Under the pieces are notes generated by a model. The model searched no databases, was not told the DNA's origin, and saw only the letters and a list, made by a program, of their open reading frames with translations. From Pararge aegeria (Eukaryota; Arthropoda; Insecta; Lepidoptera; Nymphalidae), in NCBI RefSeq assembly GCF_905163445.1, contig NC_053199.1, forward strand, positions 10,248,001-10,312,000: a DNA stretch of 64,000 nt. Reading direction: 5' to 3'. Position 1 is the first letter of the stretch, and every line of letters begins with the position of its first letter. The translations under genes and the position numbers were made by a program. Of this stretch, positions 55,198 to 64,000 are shown piece by piece.

Positions 55198-55275
55198 AGA
55201 AGCGGCAGGTGGTAACCTAGTGGTAAAAACTTCGGCCTCGGTTTTCGGGATGACCAAGTTCGAAGCCTGACATGC
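55198..55275 (+). mobile_element. SINE-C-like tRNA head
   Basis: CAGGTGGTAACCTAGTGGTA and CAAGTTCGAAGCCTGACATG carry A- and B-box-like sequence; only the head is recognisable. Confidence 0.5.
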
Positions 55276-55309
55276 ACCTCGAACTTAAGCGAGTTTTATT
55301 TATAGCAAT

Positions 55310-55500
55310 AATTGACGGACCAAGCCGATGCCCCACCTGATGATAAGTGGAAGGTGTTAAGTTTCAAGTGCCCTTAATTACACCGGCAATCACGCCCTTC
55401 AGACCAGAACAAAGCATTGCCAAAAATGCTGTTTAGGGGCAGAACATATCAAGATGTGGTGATAGTACTTCCCCGGACGAGCTTTGTCATAAAATGCTAC
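55310..55500 (+). repeat. Family J dispersed repeat
   Basis: CCACCTGATGATAAGTGGAA, TAATTACACCGGCAATCACG and CTTCCCCGGACGAGCTTTG; a single copy of the segment expanded at 16273. Confidence 0.6.
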
Positions 55501-56036
55501 TACCTGCATTCTAAACAATTTTCTTTAACTGTGAAGAGACGAAACTTCACGACGAAAATTGCATGCCTAAGTTCTCAAAGGCGTTTTATGTGAACTAATC
55601 CTAGCAGAGTGGGCTATAAACCGTTCTCATTCTAAGAGAAGACCCGGTCACAGAATTAAGAACTTATAGAATCCGTAGTATGCGACTAATACTGACGCAT
55701 CAAAAATCACTCCACTTTAGTAGTGTTTCTCGAACAACACTTAGCCACTTAATACTATTACGCAGTTCACTTATTCAATTATTTTACCTCTAAAGTTCAA
55801 AACGTTTACAATAAAATGGGAAAAAGTTAAGCTAGCAAAATTTCGCGGGTGTAAAATGAGTTGTGCGCGGGCGTTTTCACTGTTTTTAGACACAATGCCC
55901 TGCATAGTGAGTTAGTTAGTTTCTGCAGATACAGAAAGTACGTTGAGAAATGATATAAGTAAAATAGTGGAAATACAGTACACGCTATCAAAAAACGGTG
56001 GTAAGAGTTAGTATCTCATATTTGCGGAAGATAAAA

Positions 56037-56288
56037 TAAATAAATAATAAATATACTACGACAATACACACATCGCCCAAAGTAAGCGTAGCTTGTGTTA
56101 TGGGTACTAAGATGACTGATGAATAATTATATGAATAATATACATAAATACTTATAATATATAGATACACACCCAGACACTGAAAAACATTCATGATCAT
56201 CACACAAACATTGTCCAGTTGTGGGAATCGAACCCACGGCCTTGGCTCAGAAAGCAAGGTCGCTGCCCACTGCGCCAATCGGCCGTCA
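56037..56288 (-). mobile_element. SINE-A, tRNA-derived
   Basis: A reversed copy with intact B box and head CGCCAATCGGCCGTCA. It has a small deletion in 'ctagcccc', as in the copy at 40632. Confidence 0.85.
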
Positions 56289-56497
56289 AGATGAGCATAG
56301 CATCTCTCGATTTCTACTAAAACAGATAACAATATTAGGAGCTAAACCGAGTACCAACAGACTTAGTGATTGCACAAGTTTGAATGCACTATGTAAGCCA
56401 ACGTTGAAATAGGGAAACTTAGATAAACATACTATGTCCTATGCTAAGTTAGACAGTTTGTGAAAGATTATATTGCTAGCAGTGATTTATGAAGTAA

Positions 56498-56640
56498 CTA
56501 GCTATTGCCCGCGACTTCGTCAGCGTTTATTTTTCGTTCTAAAAAATTCCAAAGGAACCCGATGTAATAGAGATTCTCGAGGTAATCTATTTAGGTTGTT
56601 AGCGTAATTTCACATATTAATTAGAGTCAATCTGTGGTTT
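56498..56640 (-). mobile_element. Helitron 3' fragment
   Basis: The minus strand ends ACGAAGTCGCGGGCAATAG and then CTAG at 56501-56498, followed by T. Only about 140 bp of body can be followed before the LINE fragment. Confidence 0.6.
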
Positions 56641-56648
56641 TAAACGGT

Positions 56649-57125
56649 TTTAAGTCTGACAGTATTTCAGTAACATCCGGTGTACCACCAGGCACAATTT
56701 TAGGGCCCTTATTCTTAATATTTTTTAAAATGACATACGGAACTGTTTCAAACACACCAACTTTTTGATACGCCGACGGTTTAGAAATAAATATACAAAT
56801 TAACACAATATTGGACTGCTTCCATCTTCAGGAAGATTGCAACCACCTACTGTAAAATAAATAAACTCTATCTTAGTATTCTACTCGATTCTAAATTACA
56901 TCTGGATGCCCACATAACTAAAATCGTGAATTATGCGCACCGTCTGTACGGATTTGTGATGCGCTCCACGAGGGACTTTTCACTACTAATACGGAATCCT
57001 CTATACCACAATTACAAAAATCAGCTTGTAATCGTCCAGAAGAAGTTTCTTCGTACAATACGTTATCGTTTACGACTTCCGTATGCCGAGCTCCATACAC
57101 ACTCGTTATATTAAAATTCATCAAT
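56649..57125 (+). pseudogene. Degenerate Jockey-like LINE reverse transcriptase
   Basis: An upstream block reads SGVPPGTILGPLFLIFF, a typical RT motif. It is followed by YADG where YADD is expected, then after stops by LHLDAHITKI and GFVMRSTRDF from the post-RT region. At least two stops and frame changes interrupt it. A family E-like scrap follows near 57165-57210, then SINE-B begins. Confidence 0.7.
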
Positions 57126-57219
57126 ATTACGAGTATGTATGGAGGATACATTGAAATTCATAATTCAATTCATTGTCATTATAAAATTCATCAATTGTAT
57201 AGTAACCTCGAACATTCGG

Positions 57220-57500
57220 TGGTGAGCTCTGTGGTTTTATATTGGAGGAAATTAAAATTCATAATTTTCTCTGGTCCAGTCTATGGAGGCTTCGGTTGTG
57301 GCTATTTACCAGCCGACCGACAAAGAAGTGCCACTAAGCGATCTAGCGTCCCAGCACGATGTCGCGTAGAAACTGATTAGGGGTGTGGGTTTAACATAAC
57401 TGCCATACTTCCTAACCGGTTAGCATGTCAGAATCTTAAACTGTATCATCAATTACCACCTGGTGAGAGTGCAGTCAAGTGCTAACCTGTAGAAAGAAAA
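57220..57500 (+). mobile_element. SINE-B, B box lost
   Basis: Recognisable from GAGCTCTGTGGTTTTATATT through GGCTTCGGTTGTGGCTATTT to the A-rich tail at 57487-57500. The tRNA-like head is shortened. Confidence 0.75.
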
Positions 57501-57504
57501 AAAA

Positions 57505-59390
57505 AAAGAAAAAAGTCAAATCGGTCACAAATTAGCGTAGCAATATGTGTCTCTGAAACATAGCCAGTAAATTATTACTCAAATAACTACACTGAAGACT
57601 ATAATCATGACGAGATGCAAAGAATCTACGTCTAGGGAGATACTCCGTAATATAATATGTAGGCCAAAACCACACTTGACCCACTCAGAGGGCCTTTATA
57701 GTAATACGAGTACATTTACATAAGACTTCGTTGATTCATGAAGCACTCAGAAGTTTGGACTACTCGTACCTAATAAACGGGTAATATATCATCTAGTTAG
57801 TTCTCATAAATGTTTGTTTTGTTTATGAGCAAAGGAACTGCTTTAGTATCTCACTTTGTTACCTCTACTATCTACTGTTTTGGCCATTCGTAATGTTGTA
57901 TTATAATGGAAGACTGTTAACGTTTAAAAGATCACAAGACATAAACTGTTCCGTTTAATCACTAGTTTGATATACTTTCCCACCCTTTCCGGAATCTGTA
58001 CATACGGTTTTACTTTTTAATTATTTACGACATAAAGTCTATTAATATATATTTTTGTTGACACGTATGGCGGACTATCAGGACACAATATTGATGAAGC
58101 AGCTCGGGAGCGTTTTTTTTATCTACCACTATTTCAGGCTGAAATCTTATTATTACTAAAATTTAGCTTTCAATGCTTTAAATTTAGTTTACAATATTTA
58201 AACGATATGTTTAAATCGACTCATTGGGTTTTGAGTTTATCCATATTAAACAAACACACGAAGACTAAATAATATCTCTTTATAATATTATTTTATTCTA
58301 AATTGAAGAATTTTATTTTTAGCTCAACATAAATATACTCTTATAGTCTGATAAAATCGGGATTAACCTCTTCAAGGCCAAGCAATATCTTATACCCTTA
58401 TATACAGGGGCGTAAATTGCAAAGGCATAAATTGGCTGGGTTAGATCACAGGGATAATGAGAAAAGTCGTCAACATACGATCAACTTGTACGACTTTATG
58501 GCAATAGGAAAATATAAAATGGTTTTAAACAACCGACTACAAGTTACATACTAGAAATACATTAATAAGTCAAAAAATAACTTTTGTGAAGTGTTGCTTG
58601 GGACTACTACCTAAGACCATAATATACAGTCCACTTATATTATTATTTATTTAAAAATGATTATATTTAATTGATCTTCCATTTTCATAACTAATGAATC
58701 AAATGAATCAAATGAATCTAAGATATTTTTAAATGAAAAAACAAAGCACACTAAATTAGAGCTGTTAATTTTCAATCATGAAACAAACAGCTATTGAATA
58801 GAACAAATTGTTTATGGGTCTATAAATCCGCTTTATAATAAAACGCTAAGTAAACGTACAAATTTATGAAATACTATTGCGTTAAGAAATCCTATTATAT
58901 AATATTCAACATGTAGCAGAAATACGAATATAATATTGAATAATGATGCACAAGTATAGTTCAAAAAGAAAAAAATATTAAATCAAAGGCATCATTTTAA
59001 TTTTTCCATACAAACGAATTCAAAACATTGTAAGTGTTTACTTATGACAATCCTATTGGACATTAAAGACTGACATGTGGGTAGTACCTACGCTCAGCTA
59101 CGCGTACGTAATAAAGTGACAGGAGTCACTTAATTTTGCATGCGAGGTCAGGGCTGTATCTGATTTTTTTGAGTAAAAACTATGACAGTGGTTTACTGAT
59201 AAATTATGAGAGGAAGGTTAAATAAAGGCTTTACAATAATAATAGTTTTATTATTTGGTAAAATATTTTTTCTAAATTTATAATACAATGTTTTTTTAAA
59301 ATTACCCTGGACCCCAAAACTAGGTTATCCCGTGTCTTGGGGGTCCGTCTTGGGCAGTGTCTTCCCATATGTGCATCAAGATATGCATCG
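57505..59390. other. Unassigned AT-rich sequence
   Basis: Nothing recognised over 1.9 kb; no frame above the minimum length until the SINE-A. Confidence 0.55.
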
Positions 59391-59391
59391 G

Positions 59392-59657
59392 TTGACGGCC
59401 GATTGGCGCAGTTTGCAGCGACCCTGCTTTCGGAGTCCAAGGCCGTGGGTTCGATTCCCACTACTGGAAAATGTTTGTGATGAGCATTAATGTTTTTCAG
59501 TGTCTGGGTGTTTATATGTATATTCTAGGTATTTATGTATATTATTTATAAAAAAAAATATTCATCAGTCATCTTAGTACCCATAACACAAGGTACGCTT
59601 AAATTGGGGCTAGATGGCGATGTGTGTATTGTCATAGTATGTTTATTTATTTATTAT
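59392..59657 (+). mobile_element. SINE-A, tRNA-derived, full-length
   Basis: Head TTGACGGCCGATTGGCGCAG, B box GGGTTCGATTCCC, and the body through ATGGCGATGTGTGTATTGTC to TTTATTTATTTATT. Close to consensus. Confidence 0.88.
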
Positions 59658-59918
59658 CAAGATTAGAGGAAAAAAAAACAGAGAGAATACATCGTTAGAA
59701 GTTTACATTATGTTTTATTACTGTTTGTATTTTTAATAGACGGTTTAGCCACGGGGAACATAAATCTTTCTATGTAAATGCAATGTATATCAAATATATG
59801 TTACTGCTATATATATATTTCATATACTTTTTCTTAGTACCTTTTTTTTGTTGGGCTGATTTGTGAATATTGGATATTGGATAGAAGCAGGCGTTACTTT
59901 GCGGAAATCCATGATATA

Positions 59919-60205
59919 TTATCAAAGTTAAGCTTAATTTGCTATACTCCGCGAAAAGCAGGAGAATCTGTGTGGTGTAATTTATAATTTCTTCAATCCT
60001 TATACTCCACACCAAACAGATCTTCGGCAATATATCCTCTACGCACGTTTCGCTCCGAAACCGGAGCATCCTCAGGAGATATTGACTTTACAATGAATAA
60101 TTGTTAAGTAACAATTATTGTCTTAATTTGTGTCTATAAATTACACCACACAGATTCTTCTCCTGCTTTTCGCGGAATATAGCAAATTAAGCTTAATTTT
60201 GATAA
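59919..60205. mobile_element. Foldback element with ~68-bp inverted arms
   Basis: Left arm 59919-59986 and right arm 60135-60205 are reverse complements apart from a 3-nt insertion and a few mismatches. The ~148-bp core includes ACCAAACAGATCTTCGGCAA and CGTTTCGCTCCGAAACCGGA. It looks like a non-autonomous DNA transposon (MITE). I see no clear target duplication and cannot name the superfamily. Confidence 0.65.
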
Positions 60206-60249
60206 TTTTGATAATACTGATTTGTGAATCTAAACCATCCAAGTTGCCA

Positions 60250-60345
60250 CACGAACGCATAAAAAAAAATTTCATCAAAATCTGTCTAGCCGTCTAGGAG
60301 TTCAGTGAGATACACACGCACACAAGATATATATATATAGAAAGA
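60250..60345 (-). mobile_element. Helitron 5' fragment
   Basis: On the minus strand a TCTATATATATATAT start is followed by CTTGTGTGCGTGTG and then text about 'ACTCCTAGACGGCTAGACAG', like the 5' part of other Helitrons. The 3' end is absent. Confidence 0.45.
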
Positions 60346-60387
60346 TTTTATTTGAGTACCAACATGTAATACCATGTAAGTACCAAT

Positions 60388-60605
60388 TATGAGATGGTGA
60401 TAACAAAAAAAAAAAACACCCGGCTGTTTGTTGTGGGCTTCTTCTTAGACTAGGACGCGTTTGGAACCCTCGTAGCTTTAGTTTTAAGTTTACGAATGTG
60501 GTTATCGCCATCATCTCACTACCGTGTAACTCTTATGTACGCATCAAAAGTGCCACCTATGGCCCGCTTGAATAAAGATATTTTTGACTTTGACTTTGAC
60601 TTTAA
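60388..60605 (+). repeat. Family F dispersed repeat, TGACTTT-tailed
   Basis: Near the 45965 copy along its length, including ACGCGTTTGGAACCCTCG and the TGACTTT tail. The 70-codon minus-strand frame here is spurious. Confidence 0.75.
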
Positions 60606-60609
60606 TATT

Positions 60610-61225
60610 TTCGGCACTCAATTTGGGAACGCACATGATTATAATTATCAAATCTATTAAAAAAAGGCATCAAAGGACATCAATAAAGGACTTCTTGTGA
60701 AAATCATTCTTAAACTACCCATAAAGTTTTATAAGGATCAAAACGCAATTCCAAAGATAAGCCGGCAACAACAATAAAAGCGAACTAGGCGACGCTGAGT
60801 ACACTTTGATTTAGTTAACCAAATTGAAATGTAGGTACCAGCGAGGTTTTTGCTACTAACAAAGAGGCGACGCGCGTCGGCGGGAATAAACTTTAAATCT
60901 GTGGGACTGTTCTCCCAACCAAAGCCGTCTTATTTTGTTTAAGCACTGTAAAACTTTTGTAGATTGTATCTACAGCGTCAAGAAGGGTGACAAACGTGTT
61001 AATAATTTGTCTAAAAACGAAGCGGGATAGAAATCTTTGACTTTAACCGCCAAGACTTCCTTAGTGCAATACTTAATATCATTTCGTTATTGATGCTTTT
61101 GTACACGCAAAACAATTTAAGAAATATTTTATAAAGTAGTTATTAAAGTTATTTAATATTTGTCATTAATAAAATACTACATTAAAAACAATTAAAAGCG
61201 TACTTGGATGTAACATTTTTGAGGC
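60610..61225. other. Unassigned sequence
   Basis: Nothing recognised. Confidence 0.5.
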
Positions 61226-61233
61226 GTGGTCGA

Positions 61234-61295
61234 ACCTCCGAACTGCTGACTCTATAAAACTGGCAGCACTTTCATAGAGTCAGCAGTTCAGAGGT
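61234..61295. repeat. Hairpin: 22-bp arms, 18-nt loop
   Basis: Arms 61234-61255 and 61274-61295 pair with a single mismatch (C/A at one position, five bases in from the outer end). The loop is AAAACTGGCAGCACTTTC. Size is within the pre-miRNA range, but nothing else supports transcription. Confidence 0.8.
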
Positions 61296-61319
61296 ACAGG
61301 AATTCAGTGGTCTTGATTT

Positions 61320-62080
61320 TGAAACTTAGAAATGACACATTGAAGCACGTCATAAGATGAAACATCCTGGAAATTTAATATTAAAACTTTAAAAAGATAC
61401 ATCGAAGGACGATATAAAACTATAGGTACATCCTGGAATCTTACAAGAAACGCTTGGTACAGCTGTAGAAAATATTGTTACCATTCTAATGCAAAAAAAT
61501 AAATAAAATGACGCTTGTAGCAATTGGATGTCGAAATAAATATGCGATACATTTATATCAAGCATTTACGAATTCTTTCGTGCTCGCAGAAATGAGGACT
61601 ATTCAAGCTTTTAATAGCGAAGAGTCTATCAATATCTATGCTGCGTACATAAGATAATCTTACAGACTAGTCGTGCGTGCAGTTAAGTACGTAGCCACCT
61701 TAACAACAAACTGACAAATGTCCCACAATTTTCTATAAGACCTTAACAAAACGCCCGTGATCCCGGTTATCAATTTAAACAAAGTCGCCCCGAAACTTAT
61801 ACAGTTTCCCCGATTTAAGGATAAAGTTAATAATTGAAAATTCTTCGTAGTATTATTGGAAAAGTTGCCCGTTTTGACCGATCTTCAGGATTTCCTTTGA
61901 TTCTACATCAAAAGAAGCTGACGTAGTTTGATGTAATTAAAGAGCGGTAAATCTGACTTTCGAATAGTCAAACTTGATCTAAGTAATTAAATGAACGTTC
62001 AGGCAGATGAGATTAATTGAAACTCTAGATATGTATTATGAAATATTTTATACGCCTAGTACCTACAAGTTTAAACATCA
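61320..62080. other. Sequence with a weak tandem duplication
   Basis: Two ~65-bp units at about 61320-61382 and 61384-61450 share GACACATTGAAGCACG-like text and ACATCCTGGAA. Beyond that nothing is recognised. Confidence 0.45.
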
Positions 62081-62086
62081 ATTTTG

Positions 62087-62305
62087 TCGACCTCCCAGAC
62101 GCAACGGTGAGCGCTGTGAATTTAAGTAGGAGGTCCCGAGTTCGATTCCGGCAGGGGGGGGGGGGGCAATTTGTGAATTTATAATTTCTGAATTTTCTGC
62201 GGTCTGGTCTGATGGGAGGCTTTGGCCGTGGCTAGTTACCGACAAAGACGTGACGCTAAGTGATTTACTGTTTCAGGGCGATGTGACTCACTTCACCAGG
62301 TGCAA
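62087..62305 (+). mobile_element. SINE-B, 3' truncated, with 13-G tract
   Basis: Head GTCGACCTCCCAGACGCAAC, B box GAGTTCGATTCCGG, then a 13-base G run (62154-62166) in place of a short G tract. The body stops after GGGCGATGTGAC. Confidence 0.8.
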
Positions 62306-62309
62306 CTGC

Positions 62310-64000
62310 GGTAAATCAAACATAGAAATATACAGCCTAAGATTCAGTTATGGTGTTACTAGTGAAGTCTGTTTTTTCGTTCAAAAGAAAAAAACAGACA
62401 AACAAGACAAACAGACAAACAAATTCTTTCAGAGAATATTTTTATTTACCAACAAATCGCATAGTATCTTGCAATATAAGTTTGCATAAGTACGAGTATT
62501 TGGCGAGTCTTAGTTTTTTTTGTACATCTTTTGTTTTATGGCTTCCCTTTTTTCAATTATAGAGCTTGGTTATGAACCACGCCTAGCTTTATAACCATGG
62601 CAATAATCTAAAAGAAAATATCATCTTGGTCGGATTTAATTTTGTTTCACGGCGTAAGTATATTCCTCGCTCCGTTATTGAATTCTCTAATTGGAAAGAT
62701 CTATTTCGCCTTTAGCCCGAAGGCGTTTGCAAATGATCTCAAGATATCTTTTGCATGTCAACCTCTATAAATAGTATGTGAATAAAAAAGGTTTTATGAT
62801 CTTAGGTATACTTGAGACTAGGCTAAATGAAACAATATATTTTCATTCAACTTCATGTTGGTTTATGTTACAAATAAATACAAAAACTAAGTTATATCCA
62901 ACGAGTCGTTTTTAATCTTCCATAACCCAATTTCTCACACTTCATTGCATTGGTGTTCAGTTGTGCTTATTCAACAAACTTAATCATATCAAATTCTTTA
63001 ATACATTTACATACATCATTCACCCCTAGTATAACATTTTTACGTTCTTTATCGAACGACACTCTGTAACAGAATAAAAAAGATTCGGTAAAACTTCTAT
63101 AGAAATAACACACACGTAAAATAAAAAACAGGATTACAGAATTTATGACTGTAAAACAAGTACCATTTGGTCTATTTTTCTATTTTGATTCCTGATAGCG
63201 ACTCCACGATTGCAGACGTACAATTTTTTTCTTACCAACCGTACTCTACTTGGTATAAAAAAAAAACAACAAAGCTTCCAAGCTTCGGACAGAACCCGAA
63301 TAAACTGCGAAATGATCCCATGATCATCGTTAAAACATCGATTTGCACACACCACGTACCCTCGGTATTACCGCTGCTATGGCAGCAACCAAATTTATTT
63401 TAGCAAATTTATAGATATAGACCCTACCAAATTTATTTTAGATTGCTTAGGGTTCAAAGCTTAGGACCTACTAAAAATAATGTGCCAAATCTTACGAGAA
63501 GACGTCTATGCTCCAGATCTTTATAACCCACTGTGTTTTATACTTGCCCCAAAAGACAATATACTTCGCCCACGAAAAAACCAATTATTCGTGGTCCCTT
63601 GCTGTAACACTGTTGCACGAAGTATGGGACCTATACAGCGTTCATTGTCGTCGTTCAATGCGCTCTTGGACAGCAATGCTCAATGGGATCTATTACATGA
63701 CGGGTGGACAGCATTATTCCGTGAATTGTTGAGATAGTCTGAGAATATTGAATGACCTTTACTTCAATATTCGCAGAGTATCACTATAGTACACTAAACT
63801 AGTATCATGAATTTTTAATGTCTCATTTGTCTTATAGTTATCTTGTTCTATCTAGTTGTGAAAGTGGCCTTGCCATACTAGCAAGATGTAAAATAAATAA
63901 ATACAATAGGCATATGATGAGTGTCACCAAAGAGAGCTCAAATAAAACAGTTTCGAATTTAAACCCAAATATTTTAATCTAAACGTAAACAGTTCATTTA
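62310..64000. other. Unassigned sequence to window end
   Basis: Several frames of 70-85 codons overlap in different frames and strands (62250-62562, 63143-63403, 63480-63737), which argues against coding. No repeat family matched. Confidence 0.5.

Noticed and set aside
59392..59470. Possible tRNA gene from A and B boxes
   Set aside because: The tRNA-like head is part of a repeated SINE body and does not fold into a full cloverleaf by eye.
63480..63737. Two overlapping plus-strand frames of 74-85 codons
   Set aside because: Overlapping frames with no motif or exon signals; chance open frames are expected at this length.

Overview
This window looks like AT-rich, gene-poor insect DNA, most likely from a butterfly or moth. 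The organism call is an inference. It rests on very low GC, many tRNA-derived SINEs, Helitrons ending in a hairpin plus CTAG, and LINE remnants of types I know from lepidopteran genomes. I found no convincing host exon, rRNA, complete tRNA gene, CRISPR array or bacterial-type operon. Almost every recognisable segment is a mobile element or a piece of one. Between them lie AT-rich stretches in which I recognise nothing.

The centrepiece is a complete, apparently young Ty3/Gypsy-type LTR retrotransposon at 47138-53453 (6316 bp). It has two 397-bp LTRs differing at one visible position, a 4-bp target duplication (TTTG) and one uninterrupted 1607-codon gag-pol frame (47899-52722). That frame encodes an Arg/Ser-rich N-terminus, Gag, three zinc knuckles, protease, reverse transcriptase, RNase H and integrase with a GPY/F module; there is no env. 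Unusual points are the LTR ends (TATAAG...CTAATA instead of TG...CA), a perfect 34-bp palindrome just upstream of the TATA box in U3, splice-like signals bounding 319 bp directly before the start codon, a DFG protease motif, and three phased stem-loops after pol. The element sits inside an older LINE remnant that continues on both sides.

Layout: 1-10 kb holds SINE, LINE-tail and small repeat fragments and a 54-bp perfect palindrome (8437-8490). 10-25 kb holds LINE and RTE fragments, three Helitrons, a 19-bp tandem array, a Tc1/mariner-like transposase scrap and SINE copies. 25-31 kb holds a diverged ~518-bp direct duplication and LINE tails. 31-46 kb is dense in tRNA-derived SINEs, several nested in one another, plus a Helitron in reverse orientation and LINE tails. 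46-54 kb is the LTR element in its LINE host. 54-64 kb has LINE fragments, more SINEs, a long-armed foldback element (59919-60205) and a miRNA-like hairpin (61235-61294).

Six insertion relationships give relative ages: LTR element into LINE; SINE-A into family F; family F into SINE-C; RTE end into a foldback relative; SINE-B apparently into an inverted SINE-B; and a mosaic SINE at 32936-33240. Family letters (SINE-A, SINE-B and so on) are mine, assigned from similarity within this window only.
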